A stretch of DNA of 64,000 nucleotides from Hippea sp. KM1. GTDB taxonomy: Bacteria > Campylobacterota_A > Desulfurellia > Desulfurellales > Hippeaceae. Shown here piece after piece: positions 45,419 through 52,919 of the stretch (within the stretch, counting starts at the first letter, position 1; every line of letters begins with the position of its first letter). The position numbers and the translations under genes are program-made. The notes beneath the pieces are model-generated. The model saw only the letters and a list, made by a program, of their open reading frames with translations, had not been told where the DNA came from and ran no database searches. The DNA is taken from positions 310,001-374,000 of the forward strand of contig NZ_JAFP01000001.1 of the NCBI RefSeq assembly GCF_000526195.1, written 5' to 3'.

Positions 45419-45722
45419 CTTTGGCCTTTTTTAAAAAGGAGTAAAAGCCAGCTATGTTTAAGACATTGTCCACCATGCCGTTTGGCTTGTAAATTGAGAC
45501 ATCCTTGTTGATGGCTTTTCTGTCCTTCACCGTGGCGATTATCACCTGCAGGCCTGCACTGCTTATGTATTCCAAATCCTCAAAGTCAAACACAACGCTT
45601 TTGTCGGTTTCCTTTAGCCTTTCCAAAACCGCCTCATAGACCTCTTTGGCGTTTAGGGAATCCAGCTTGCCGTCGATTTTTATAACCAAAACGCCATCTT
45701 TCTCTTTAAATTCCAACCCCAC
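45411..45722 (-). CDS. STAS-domain anti-anti-sigma factor-like protein
   Basis: A 103-residue STAS protein with VLVIKIDGKLDSLNAKEV, the switch segment VVFDFEDLEYISSAGLQVI (Ser-Ser site for phosphorylation) and a C-terminal helix. GTG 45722 (MGLEFKEKDG) is chosen because GAGGAGG lies five bases upstream; the longer TTG 45764 start would add residues that include this RBS and overlap the -10 region. First gene of the partner-switch operon. Confidence 0.9.
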   Translation of the reverse strand: MGLEFKEKDGVLVIKIDGKLDSLNAKEVYEAVLERLKETDKSVVFDFEDLEYISSAGLQVIIATVKDRKAINKDVSIYKPNGMVDNVLNIAGFYSFLKKAKDV

Positions 45723-45764
45723 CTCAACCTCCTCGGTATGCCTGCAAGATATTCTAAACTTCAA

Positions 45765-45793
45765 ATTATATTACATTAGAGCTTAATCTTCAA
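45765..45793 (-). promoter_or_regulatory. Promoter of the partner-switch operon
   Basis: TTGAAG (45788-45793), 17-bp spacer, TATAAT (45765-45770) on the minus strand. The predicted transcript starts about 35 bp before the GTG at 45722. Confidence 0.75.
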
Positions 45794-45805
45794 CAAAACC
45801 CACCC

Positions 45806-45838
45806 CCATTTTTCACACCTCGCAAGTGTGAAAAATGG
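45806..45838. repeat. Dispersed palindromic repeat, copy 1
   Basis: Perfect 13-bp arms CCATTTTTCACAC (45806-45818) and GTGTGAAAAATGG (45826-45838) around CTCGCAA. Related copies are at 47112, 47741 and 49060. There is no T run after the stem on either strand, so it is not a typical terminator. Confidence 0.85.
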
Positions 45839-45853
45839 TTGTTTAAATTCCAT

Positions 45854-45882
45854 TTGACATCCACTAAATTATGTATTACAAA
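45854..45882 (+). promoter_or_regulatory. Predicted promoter of the Tat-exported protein gene
   Basis: TTGACA (45854-45859) and TACAAA (45877-45882), 17 bp apart, about 35 bp before the ATG at 45917. Confidence 0.5.
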
Positions 45883-45916
45883 TTATCTAAATAGATTTAT
45901 TTTAAGGTGAAGATAG

Positions 45917-47068
45917 ATGGGTGGTTTTGAAAAAAGGTCGGGGCGCAGGGAATTTGTCAGGAATATTCTTTTTGGGCTGGGCGGATTGGCTTTCGGCTAT
46001 ACACCTTTTGCACTGCTGCCGAAGCAAGCAGAAGCAAGAAGAAGAATGAGTAAAAGGTTAGAAGAGAAGTTAAAAATTGCTGACTTCTACTTCAGCTTTC
46101 ACGACTATTCTAAAAAGGAAGCAGATAGAAGATATAATTTAACTGCAAACCTATTCAACAAAGTTCCACCTATGCTTGTTGAATATTATGCAAGAACAGG
46201 TGATGATACTTTATAGGATGCTTGGGAGTTTATGTTCGATTCCTACAGAACTTGGGAAGATTACAGAACTGCAATGCTATATTTAGATTTACAAAAGGGA
46301 TTTAACCATGGGAGACATTTTGACTTGAAAAGAGCTAAATACGAACCGATGTATGCTGTAGAATACACATTTTTACCTCTTTTTTATCTACCTGGAGATA
46401 TAAAAACACCAAAAGAATTTGACAAAGCAACTCATTATAAAGAAAATATGCCTATGTATTATTACTTTATGGGCGTTGGAGAATTGATTTATTTTTTAGT
46501 AGATGAAGGATATAAGAGTAACAAAACAGACCATGGAGAGGTTGCTGACTATTGTATTAAGATGTTCTCCTCTTCATTATTTGAAACATATTACCCAGGT
46601 AGTGGAAAAAGATTAGGCAGTTTATTCTTCCATGTGGACTTGGATAAAAAGAAAGAAATGATATACGATTTGATTATACCAAAAATAACAGAACACGGAA
46701 CATTAGATAAGCTTTTAGAATACAAAGATAACGAAAATTTGCCTCTAAAAGAGAGGAGAGAACTTTTTTACAAAGGTCTTGTATATGCTCACAACTTACC
46801 TTTGGAGAATCAAATTGAGTATATGAAAAGGTTGTGGGCTTCCGCAGCTATCACTGCATTAGATAGTGCCTATGCGTTAGGTTACTTGTTTGTAACAGGG
46901 TATTATCATTGGTATATTAAAAAAACTTATCTAAAACCTCTAGACATAATATTTTACAACTTAGAAAAACCATATAATTTACGAAATGGTCGGAAAAATT
47001 ACCTGCCATTTGTTCGAGGTCCTGTTTTTATTTACCGAGGTTATATGAGTAATGAAATTTTATTTTAA
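45917..47068 (+). pseudogene. Tat-exported protein of unknown function, interrupted by an in-frame TAG
   Basis: One continuous frame of 383 codon positions is broken only by TAG at 46214-46216 (codon 100), between ...ARTGDDTL and DAWEFMFDSY... The N-terminus SGRREFVRNILFGLGG with an AEA site near residue 38 is a twin-arginine signal, so the product would be exported folded. The rest (rich in Tyr, Phe, Lys) matches nothing I recognise. Base composition is plainly more AT-rich than the core genes, suggesting transfer. Either a nonsense mutation, a sequencing error, or rare readthrough; ATG 46232 could start a leaderless remainder. Confidence 0.75.
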
Positions 47069-47111
47069 ATTATTTCCGAAAATTAACTTTACCAATTCAG
47101 AAATCTCCTCC

Positions 47112-47143
47112 CCATTTTTTGCACCTACGAGGTGCAAAAATGG
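47112..47143. repeat. Dispersed palindromic repeat, copy 2
   Basis: CCATTTTTTGCACCT (47112-47126) and AGGTGCAAAAATGG (47130-47143) around ACG; one T is unpaired. Same outer arms as copy 1 but a different, fully palindromic centre. It lies 43 bp after the Tat protein gene. Confidence 0.85.
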
Positions 47144-47169
47144 TCGGCTGACAAAATCCCTTCACCACA

Positions 47170-47196
47170 AGCCGCCAAACCCTGGCGGCTGTTTTT
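47170..47196 (+). terminator. Rho-independent terminator
   Basis: Perfect stem AGCCGCC (47170-47176) / GGCGGCT (47184-47190), 7-base loop, then GTTTTT. It ends transcription from the Tat protein gene. The rest of 47069-47263 holds only repeat copy 2. Confidence 0.85.
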
Positions 47197-47263
47197 GTGC
47201 ATTTTTGAATGGTTCAGTTTGCCATATCAACTATTAGGCGGGGAATATTATTGGCGCTGTTAG

Positions 47264-47443
47264 CTATTCTGCTCCCAGGTTTTTTAGAATTTTTCTCGCC
47301 AACGGCTCTTTTATTTCTTTATGCCTCGGCACTGCTTCGATAACCCCTGTTTTCGGGTTTATCCACAAAGAATGCGATCTTCCTTCTCTTTTGATATAGC
47401 ATCCAGCTATACGGAGTTTTCTCTCTAAATCACGGCGATTCAT
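47264..47443 (-). CDS. hicA: HicA mRNA-interferase toxin
   Basis: A 59-residue dsRBD-like toxin that cleaves mRNA during translation. Reads MNRRDLERKLRIAGC, then the catalytic histidine in EGRSHSLWINPKTG, then VPRHKEIKEPLARKIL and ends LKNLGAE. The start ATG overlaps the hicB stop by 4 bp, so it is translated after its antitoxin (order hicB-hicA). The frame looks intact. Confidence 0.92.
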   Translation of the reverse strand: MNRRDLERKLRIAGCYIKREGRSHSLWINPKTGVIEAVPRHKEIKEPLARKILKNLGAE

Positions 47444-47658
47444 GCAACTTCAACCTTATCAAGTATCACATCGTCGGGTAATCCTCGCAAGATATCTTCT
47501 CGACGATCCTTTAGGATTAATTCAATGGCCTCTTTTAGGTTTTCTTTGGCTTCTTCAACTGTCTCTCCCTGACCGTTTGCACCAGGGATTTCAGGACATA
47601 TAGCCCAATATCCACCCTCAGGAGCTTTATCTATTATTGCCGTAAACTCTGCTTTCAT
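47440..47658 (-). CDS. hicB: HicB antitoxin
   Basis: A 72-residue antitoxin: FTAIIDKAPEGGYWAICPEI, then ETVEEAKENLKEAIEL, the typical HicB partial RNase-H fold. It is the short form without a clear C-terminal DNA-binding domain. GGAGG precedes the ATG. Probably neutralises the HicA encoded next. Confidence 0.93.
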   Translation of the reverse strand: MKAEFTAIIDKAPEGGYWAICPEIPGANGQGETVEEAKENLKEAIELILKDRREDILRGLPDDVILDKVEVA

Positions 47659-47688
47659 TTTTTACCTCCAACAGTTGGTTGATAAATT

Positions 47689-47715
47689 CTTATACCGAAA
47701 AACACAATTAGTCAA
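47689..47715 (-). promoter_or_regulatory. Predicted promoter of hicBA
   Basis: TTGACT (47710-47715) and TATAAG (47689-47694) with a short 15-bp spacer on the minus strand. Between it and hicB lies a small palindrome CCAACAGTTGG (47668-47678) that overlaps the RBS and could be an autoregulatory site. Confidence 0.45.
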
Positions 47716-47740
47716 GCCTCTGACTTCTTTCACTACCGAA

Positions 47741-47775
47741 CCAAAAATTCGCACCTCGCAAGTGTGCAAAAGCGG
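47741..47775. repeat. Dispersed palindromic repeat, copy 3 (degenerate)
   Basis: CCAAAAATTCGCAC, CTCGCAA, GTGTGCAAAAGCGG. The centre equals copy 1 and 4 but the arms have decayed. It separates hicBA from the RhuM-Fic gene, ending 5 bp from the latter's stop. Confidence 0.65.
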
Positions 47776-47779
47776 CAGA

Positions 47780-48553
47780 TTACAAAAACCGCTCATCAAA
47801 GGAGATGAAGTTCATTATTAGCTTGATCAACTGTTCTTTCTGCTCTGGCGGGCTTGCGGCTACAAGATAACATAATGCGGTTAGGGTGTTGCTGTTAAAT
47901 TTGGCAAAAAGCTCCTCTTTTGATGAGTTTTCATATAGAAACTTCAAAAATAAAAGCGCTCCAATTCGCTTGTTTCCGTCAACAAAGGGATGGTTCTTTA
48001 TGATTAGATAAAGCAGATTTGCCGCTTTTACCTCGATCCATTTCCAGACTAAGGCGTATTTTTCTATGATTTCAATCAAACCCTTTGCCTCTTTTGAGGT
48101 TAAAGAAGGCGTGTTTATGTTTTCTTTTATGAATTTTATCGTATTTTCAAGCTCTTTCAGTCTTTCTTGGGTTATCCTTTTTTCATTTATCGCATAACCA
48201 TTTATGAGGTAGTTCTTTAAAACATTGGTTGCCCAGATTCTAAATTGGGTTGCTTTTTTGGAGTTGACACGGTAGCCGACAGATATTATTACATCAAGGT
48301 TAAAATACTCTATTGTTCTTCTTACCCTTCTTTTGCCCTCGATTTGAACTGTTGCAAATTTTGCAACAGTTGAATTCCTGTTCAACTCCCCGGACTTAAA
48401 AATATTCCTGATATGTCTTGAAATAACAGACTTGTCTTTTTCAAATAGCATAGCGATTTGGTTTAGCGTCAGCCATATTGTTTCCTCTTTTATCTGAACC
48501 TCTACTCTTTTATCCTTGTCCTCAAAAATAACCAACTGGTTTTCAGGCTCCAT
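47780..48553 (-). CDS. RhuM-Fic protein with internal deletion
   Basis: A 257-residue protein: RhuM domain at about 1-175 (TLNQIAMLFEKDKSVISRHI, FNLDVIISVGYRVNSKKATQF, LIEIIEKYALVWKWIE) fused to the C-terminal Fic/Doc core with HPFVDGNKRIG. Against its intact paralogue at 61360, about 75 residues between WKWIE and KAANLLYLIIKNHPF are missing in frame, removing the helices before the Fic motif. So Fic activity (AMPylation or phosphorylation) is doubtful. Own promoter at 48589-48617. Synonymous sites differ widely from the paralogue, so it is not a recent duplicate. Confidence 0.85.
   Translation of the reverse strand: MEPENQLVIFEDKDKRVEVQIKEETIWLTLNQIAMLFEKDKSVISRHIRNIFKSGELNRNSTVAKFATVQIEGKRRVRRTIEYFNLDVIISVGYRVNSKKATQFRIWATNVLKNYLINGYAINEKRITQERLKELENTIKFIKENINTPSLTSKEAKGLIEIIEKYALVWKWIEVKAANLLYLIIKNHPFVDGNKRIGALLFLKFLYENSSKEELFAKFNSNTLTALCYLVAASPPEQKEQLIKLIMNFISFDERFL
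48347..48371. repeat. Perfect inverted repeat inside the RhuM-Fic coding sequence
   Basis: AACTGTTGCAAA (48347-48358), one base, TTTGCAACAGTT (48360-48371). It encodes STVAKFATVQ on the minus strand. The paralogue has an inverted repeat of the same 25-bp span at the same codons (61542-61566) with compensating changes. Confidence 0.85.
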
Positions 48554-48588
48554 TTTATCACCTTTTATTGTTTTTTATAGTTTAAATC

Positions 48589-48617
48589 AGTATATTACAT
48601 TTTCAGCTTATATTCAA
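48589..48617 (-). promoter_or_regulatory. Promoter of the RhuM-Fic gene
   Basis: TTGAAT (48612-48617), 17-bp spacer, TATACT (48589-48594) on the minus strand, 36 bp before the ATG at 48553. It overlaps the end of the truncated PIN gene. Confidence 0.7.
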
Positions 48618-48624
48618 CAAAATT

Positions 48625-48741
48625 TTAATTTAGAGTCGTATCCTTTTCAACCTCTGAAAATAATAAAGAGGCAACATTTGAGTATGGCTTTCTGTCCATT
48701 AGAACATCCAAAACAACATTTGTATCAAACAAAACCCTCAC
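48625..48741 (-). pseudogene. Truncated PIN-domain toxin
   Basis: GTG start overlapping the antitoxin stop, then VRVLFDTNVVLDVLMDR-type PIN N-terminus (M R V L F D T N V V L D V L) and SNVASLLFSEVEKD, ending at a stop after 38 residues. Complete PIN toxins are about 130 residues and need acidic residues further on, so this is a dead remnant cut off at its 3' side, where the RhuM-Fic promoter now lies. Confidence 0.75.
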
Positions 48742-48979
48742 AGATATTTTTCCTCAAGGAATTTTTTATAGTCTTCTTCGGAAAGCTTTTTATCTTTCAA
48801 TAAACCCTTTAGTTTTCTTGTTATGGGGGGGGAAGGGTTTGCTCTTTTATTTCCTTGGCATCAAAGCTTTTAAAAAACTTTTCAACCAGTGAAGAGACCG
48901 ACTCTCCCTTTTCTTTGGAGTATAACTTAGCTTTTTTAATTGCATCCTCATCAAGCCTCAAGGTCAGCTTTGCCTTCAT
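48738..48979 (-). pseudogene. DUF6364-type antitoxin with frameshift in a G8/C8 tract
   Basis: Reads MKAKLTLRLDEDAIKKAKLY, an RHH-like DNA-binding start, to KEQTLPPP and a stop. Right before that stop lies a run of eight C on the coding strand (G at 48825-48832). With one base more, or two fewer, the frame continues ITRKLKGLLKDKKLSEEDY to EEKYL and a stop that overlaps the PIN start as in intact operons. The frameshift may be mutation, sequencing error or phase variation. Confidence 0.72.
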
Positions 48980-49001
48980 GGCATACCCCTGCCGTATAGA
49001 T

Positions 49002-49039
49002 TTTAGGCATATTATACGCCTAAATGACGGAATCTACAA
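49002..49039 (-). promoter_or_regulatory. Promoter-operator of the degenerate toxin-antitoxin operon
   Basis: TTGTAG (49034-49039), 17-bp spacer, TATAAT (49011-49016) on the minus strand. A palindrome TTTAGGC (49002-49008) ... GCCTAAA (49018-49024) is centred on the -10, the usual place for an antitoxin operator. This accounts for most of 48980-49059; the 48554-49093 stretch contains otherwise only the two gene remnants, the RhuM promoter and repeat copy 4. Confidence 0.7.
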
Positions 49040-49059
49040 GTTTATTCTTAAACTCATCC

Positions 49060-49091
49060 CCATTTCTTGCACCTCGTAAGTGAAAAAATGG
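49060..49091. repeat. Dispersed palindromic repeat, copy 4
   Basis: CCATTTCTTGCAC, CTCGTAA, GTGAAAAAATGG: imperfect arms, same centre type as copies 1 and 3. It ends 3 bp before the stop codon of the LuxC-PaaK fusion gene. Confidence 0.75.
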
Positions 49092-49093
49092 TT

Positions 49094-51793
49094 TTAGATT
49101 CTTTCATCCACGATAAGTCTGATTTTGCCGGTTCGTGGGTTTCTCTCTATTTCGTTTTGCTTTACAACCTCAACGGCTACATCGTTGATTAAGCCCCTCT
49201 CAAACATCGCCCGCATCTCTTTTGATTTGTCGTATATGGCCTTTTTTAGCTTTTCAGCCATATCTTTGTAGCCACTCTCATTATCGCTCATGGCCTCAAC
49301 CTTTACCCTTAACCTATCCTTCTTATCCAAGATTTCTGCAATAAGTTGGAAGTGGCTGCTCAAGCCCTTAACCTCATAAACAGCCTCAGCCACAACCTCA
49401 GGATGAATATTGCCGCCGCCTATAATCAACACATCATCGCTTCTTCCCAAAAGCTCAAACACCCTTGTTCTGCGCCCGCATTGGCAGTCCATATCGACCC
49501 ACCTGCCCAAATCTCCAACCTCATATCGAATCGTCGGCATAAGCTTTCTGTGCAGGTTCGTCACAACAATGCGCCCAATCTCTCCGGGCTTGCACGGCTT
49601 GCCTTCATCATCCAAAATCTCGACATAGTGCAAGTCCTCATGGACATGGTGCAGGCCGTCTTTTAGGTATTTACATTGGTACCCTATGGCTCCCGTGTCG
49701 TTTGTCGTATAGCCGGTTGATGCAAACTTTCTAACACCAAGCACCCGTCTTAAATACTCTTTTGCCTCCTTAAAGAGATGCTCACCACCCGTTACGATTT
49801 TCTCAATGGTTAAATCTATCTTGTTCTGCTCAACATACTCAGCAACAGATAAAGCCACAGACGGTATCGTTATAAAGCCGTTTGCACCGAATATTTTTAA
49901 ATTATTTACAATTTCTTCCATTTTCAAATTGCCGCCAATGGGCAGAATCCTGCAGCCTGTGAACTCAAGCGCCATATTGTATGACACAAAACTTGCCCAC
50001 ATATTACCTGCAAAAAGCAGATTTGCCACCACATCGTTTTCGTCAAAGATTGACAGTTTCAAGCCCTTGCCCAGCTTCAAAGCATTAAACCACTGCTCCT
50101 CAAAGGTCCTGTAAACCACTTTAGGTTTTCCTGTTGTGCCGCCGCTTGAAAAGACATATCCGCCAGAAGCTTCATCGGTCAATAAACCCTCACCATGAGG
50201 CGGAGGCGGCAGATATTTTTTGTAATCATCACCCACCATTAGGGGCAGTTTTTCAAAATCCTCAAATGAATTTATCCTTATACCGCCGTATCTTTTGCTT
50301 AAAAGCGGTGAGTGCTTTTTGGCATAATCGACAATTAACCTTAACCTTTTAAGCGTCAGCTCATCCCTTTCATCATCGGGCAGATAATCAAAATAGTCCT
50401 CTTTCTCGTCGTAGCAGTGCTTTTGAATTGTGATATCCCAGCCTGCATCAAGCTCATCACGAGCCAGTGAAACCCATCTGACAAGCTCAGACAGCCCCCT
50501 CGTTCCGTCGTGCGGTGTTCCGTGCTTTCTAACCGCCATTTTTCCTGCATCAACAAACCTGTCTGCACCGACCAAAGCCAGTTTATCCGCAAGCTCCTTT
50601 GCTTTCTCATTATCTGCAATAATAGAAACACTTTGAACAAACTGCCCCATAGGTTCAACGACTTTCACGACATCGTCCACTTTTTCGACCGGTTTTACAA
50701 AAAGTGTTCGGTTGTGATTGGATATGGTAAACTCAGCAGAGTCCTGATAGATAACGCTTGCAAGTGAGTTTTTTGAAAAGTAGTAATCACCCGTCCCGAA
50801 AGCCTTTGCAACCTTGGCAAGCTCCCTGACCTTTGTAATTTCCACAGCCTCATCTTCAAACACTATTCCCTGGGGTAACTTTTCACCCCAAAAATCAAAC
50901 GCCCTGCCTATCTCAACCATCATCCTCTTTGCAAGCTCTTTTCCTTCAACATAAACCACATGCGGGGATGAGCAGGCAGACTGCTCCCACATAACAGCAT
51001 CACGGGCAATGAACTTTGCCGTCTCTTCTATGCCGCGTTTGAACAGCTCATCCTTTTGCACAACAACAAAGCTGTATTTTGGCCCATACTCTATGAGTTT
51101 GCAGTGTAAACCCTGATTCTTTCTGTATGACATAACGGTCTCTGAGCCGCCGTAAACCACAATGGCATCTAAATTCTGTTTTATAATGTTTTCAATCTCT
51201 TCAGTTCCGCCCTTCCAGTTGATAAGCGCCATAGCCTTGTGCAGAATCCCCGTATCGTCAAGCTCCTTTAGGCTTTTTGCAAAAAGGATGGGGAATATAG
51301 GATCAAGAGTTGACATCTTCATTATGTTTATGTTCTTCGTTGCAAGCCCCTGAATCAGGCTGTCCACACCGCCGACAAAGACATTGCCCGCCGAGACATG
51401 TCCAACAACGCCAAGCGGCTCAGCCTTAATCAAACCCTTAAAGGCGCTGTTGTAAGTCCACTCATTCAGATAGTTCTTATCGCCCAAATCGGCATTGAGC
51501 CTTGCTGTCATACCGCCTCTTGATAGAAGTGAGCACATAGTTTTTATACCCTCTTCAACCATTCTTCTACTGAATCCAATTCTTGAGGGCAGCTCATCCA
51601 AAGCTGTCTTCCTGTATTTGTAATTCTCATCAGCCCAAGCATTCGATACCCTATCAAGCACATCTACAATATCATCGACCTTTAGTTTTGCAGCATCGTT
51701 TTTTAAAGCTTTTGCCCTATCAACAATTGACTGCATATCGGATGGCTTTAGGATACCAAAATCCCTTATCTCTCCAAACAGATAAAACTCCAT
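49094..51793 (-). CDS. LuxC-type acyl-CoA reductase fused to PaaK-like adenylate-forming domain
   Basis: An 899-residue two-domain enzyme. Residues 1-460 match LuxC, the aldehyde-dehydrogenase-type acyl-CoA/acyl-protein reductase of bioluminescence: EPLGVVGHVSAGNVFVGGVD and the nucleophile Cys274 in MWEQSACSSPHVV. Residues about 470-899 are a phenylacetate-CoA-ligase-like domain with SSGGTTGKP (549-557), STGYTTNDTGAIGYQC, YEVGDLGRW and NPRTGKIRLI. Activation and reduction of an acid to an aldehyde in one protein would fit. Last gene of a tight six-gene operon, 3 bp after luxE. The substrate is unknown. Confidence 0.88.
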   Translation of the reverse strand: MEFYLFGEIRDFGILKPSDMQSIVDRAKALKNDAAKLKVDDIVDVLDRVSNAWADENYKYRKTALDELPSRIGFSRRMVEEGIKTMCSLLSRGGMTARLNADLGDKNYLNEWTYNSAFKGLIKAEPLGVVGHVSAGNVFVGGVDSLIQGLATKNINIMKMSTLDPIFPILFAKSLKELDDTGILHKAMALINWKGGTEEIENIIKQNLDAIVVYGGSETVMSYRKNQGLHCKLIEYGPKYSFVVVQKDELFKRGIEETAKFIARDAVMWEQSACSSPHVVYVEGKELAKRMMVEIGRAFDFWGEKLPQGIVFEDEAVEITKVRELAKVAKAFGTGDYYFSKNSLASVIYQDSAEFTISNHNRTLFVKPVEKVDDVVKVVEPMGQFVQSVSIIADNEKAKELADKLALVGADRFVDAGKMAVRKHGTPHDGTRGLSELVRWVSLARDELDAGWDITIQKHCYDEKEDYFDYLPDDERDELTLKRLRLIVDYAKKHSPLLSKRYGGIRINSFEDFEKLPLMVGDDYKKYLPPPPHGEGLLTDEASGGYVFSSGGTTGKPKVVYRTFEEQWFNALKLGKGLKLSIFDENDVVANLLFAGNMWASFVSYNMALEFTGCRILPIGGNLKMEEIVNNLKIFGANGFITIPSVALSVAEYVEQNKIDLTIEKIVTGGEHLFKEAKEYLRRVLGVRKFASTGYTTNDTGAIGYQCKYLKDGLHHVHEDLHYVEILDDEGKPCKPGEIGRIVVTNLHRKLMPTIRYEVGDLGRWVDMDCQCGRRTRVFELLGRSDDVLIIGGGNIHPEVVAEAVYEVKGLSSHFQLIAEILDKKDRLRVKVEAMSDNESGYKDMAEKLKKAIYDKSKEMRAMFERGLINDVAVEVVKQNEIERNPRTGKIRLIVDERI

Positions 51794-51796
51794 AAT

Positions 51797-52918
51797 CTAC
51801 CTCTTTTTTGCCTTTAAAAGTTCTGTTGCACTGATTGCGCATCCCTCATGTTTTTTCACACCAGCCCTGCCCTTTAACTCGATATATTGACGAGTTATTC
51901 CACATGGGCAGTTGGAATTCAGCACTGCATAGTCGGTCGATAAAACGGATATCGCAGGCTGAGCGTAATTGTAAGGCGATAAAACCTGCAAAAGCCCTCT
52001 TTCATTTTCGCCCAAAACCTCTAAAGTCCCCGGTTTTCTGATAAACACCTTTGAGTAAATCGGAATATGAAAGTGGTGCTTTGAGCATGTCATATAAGGA
52101 ACGCCGTGCTCCACAAAACCGTAAATATCCACTATTCTTGATTTATCAATCGACAAAAACTCATTTGTAAGTTCGGCAAACTCATCAAAGGGAATAGCCC
52201 TATTTTGTGCTGTCTTCCAGCCGCCTGCTATGATAATCAGGCTTTCTTTGTTGAAGTTCAATTTCAATCCGTCGCTTTTCATCTTAAGCAGCGCCTCATA
52301 GATAAAAGCGGGAAACCCAATAATCCTTAAAGGCATTGAGTTTTTTGCAAATTCTTTCAATTTTTCAATGGTTTTATCCAGAAAAAACTTTGCATTTGAA
52401 TTTTCATCGGCATCTATGGCAAAGAACTTTTCGTTTTCCGGTGCAAATGTTGAATACATCTGATGGGCATAGGCTGCACCCTTGCCTTGAGAAACCCTTG
52501 GCGAATAGGCAAAAATCAAGTAATTCACGGGCTTTTTACTCACAAGCCCATAGCTTTTTACAATGTTTTCCCTCATCTTGCTCTGCCTGTTCTTTGATGC
52601 CTCATCCCAAGAGATATGGCTTTTCTGTCCGCTTGTTCCGCTTGATGTAAATGTCGCAACCACCTGCGATTTGTCGATAGAGAGCAAATCATACCACTTA
52701 AAAGCATCGACAATAATGTGGGGCAGCTTGTAAAGCTCATCTATTGAGCCTATAGAGTCAAAGCTAAAATTTTCCTGCTCGCAGATGTTTCTGTAAATCT
52801 CGCTGTTTTTATAGTGAAACCCAAAAGCCTCCTTCATTGCATTGAAGAATATGTCGTTACACTCCTTTGTGTCGCAGAAGGCATCCTCAATTTCAAACAG
52901 TTTATCAATCCACTTCAT
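51797..52918 (-). CDS. luxE: LuxE-type acyl-protein synthetase
   Basis: LuxE activates fatty acid with ATP and carries it on a cysteine for LuxC. Seen: TFTSSGTSGQKSHISWDE (adenylation loop), IIGFPAFIYEALL, YGFVEHGVPYMTCSKHHFH, and the C-terminal Cys 14 residues from the end (HEGCAISATELL), in the place of the acyl-accepting Cys of Vibrio LuxE. ATG 52918 has GGAG before it; a longer TTG 52930 is less likely. No luciferase luxAB or transferase luxD is present. Confidence 0.88.
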   Translation of the reverse strand: MKWIDKLFEIEDAFCDTKECNDIFFNAMKEAFGFHYKNSEIYRNICEQENFSFDSIGSIDELYKLPHIIVDAFKWYDLLSIDKSQVVATFTSSGTSGQKSHISWDEASKNRQSKMRENIVKSYGLVSKKPVNYLIFAYSPRVSQGKGAAYAHQMYSTFAPENEKFFAIDADENSNAKFFLDKTIEKLKEFAKNSMPLRIIGFPAFIYEALLKMKSDGLKLNFNKESLIIIAGGWKTAQNRAIPFDEFAELTNEFLSIDKSRIVDIYGFVEHGVPYMTCSKHHFHIPIYSKVFIRKPGTLEVLGENERGLLQVLSPYNYAQPAISVLSTDYAVLNSNCPCGITRQYIELKGRAGVKKHEGCAISATELLKAKKR

Positions 52919-52919
52919 A

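Noticed and set aside
46214-46216. Pyrrolysine coding at the TAG in the Tat protein gene
   Set aside because: No pyl genes in the window, no methylamine-methyltransferase similarity, and a single TAG is more simply a nonsense mutation or error.
48516-49079. Plus-strand frames in the RhuM upstream region
   Set aside because: The minus strand shows the RhuM promoter, a PIN remnant and an antitoxin with operator; the plus-strand frames have no homology pattern.
45806-49091. Palindromic repeats as integron attC sites
   Set aside because: The arms lack attC R'/R'' core motifs and there is no integrase gene of that type nearby; the one tyrosine recombinase (26280) is Xer-like and 20 kb away.
45806-49091. 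Palindromic repeats as a CRISPR array
   Set aside because: Spacing is irregular (0.6-1.3 kb), genes lie between the copies, and there are no cas genes.
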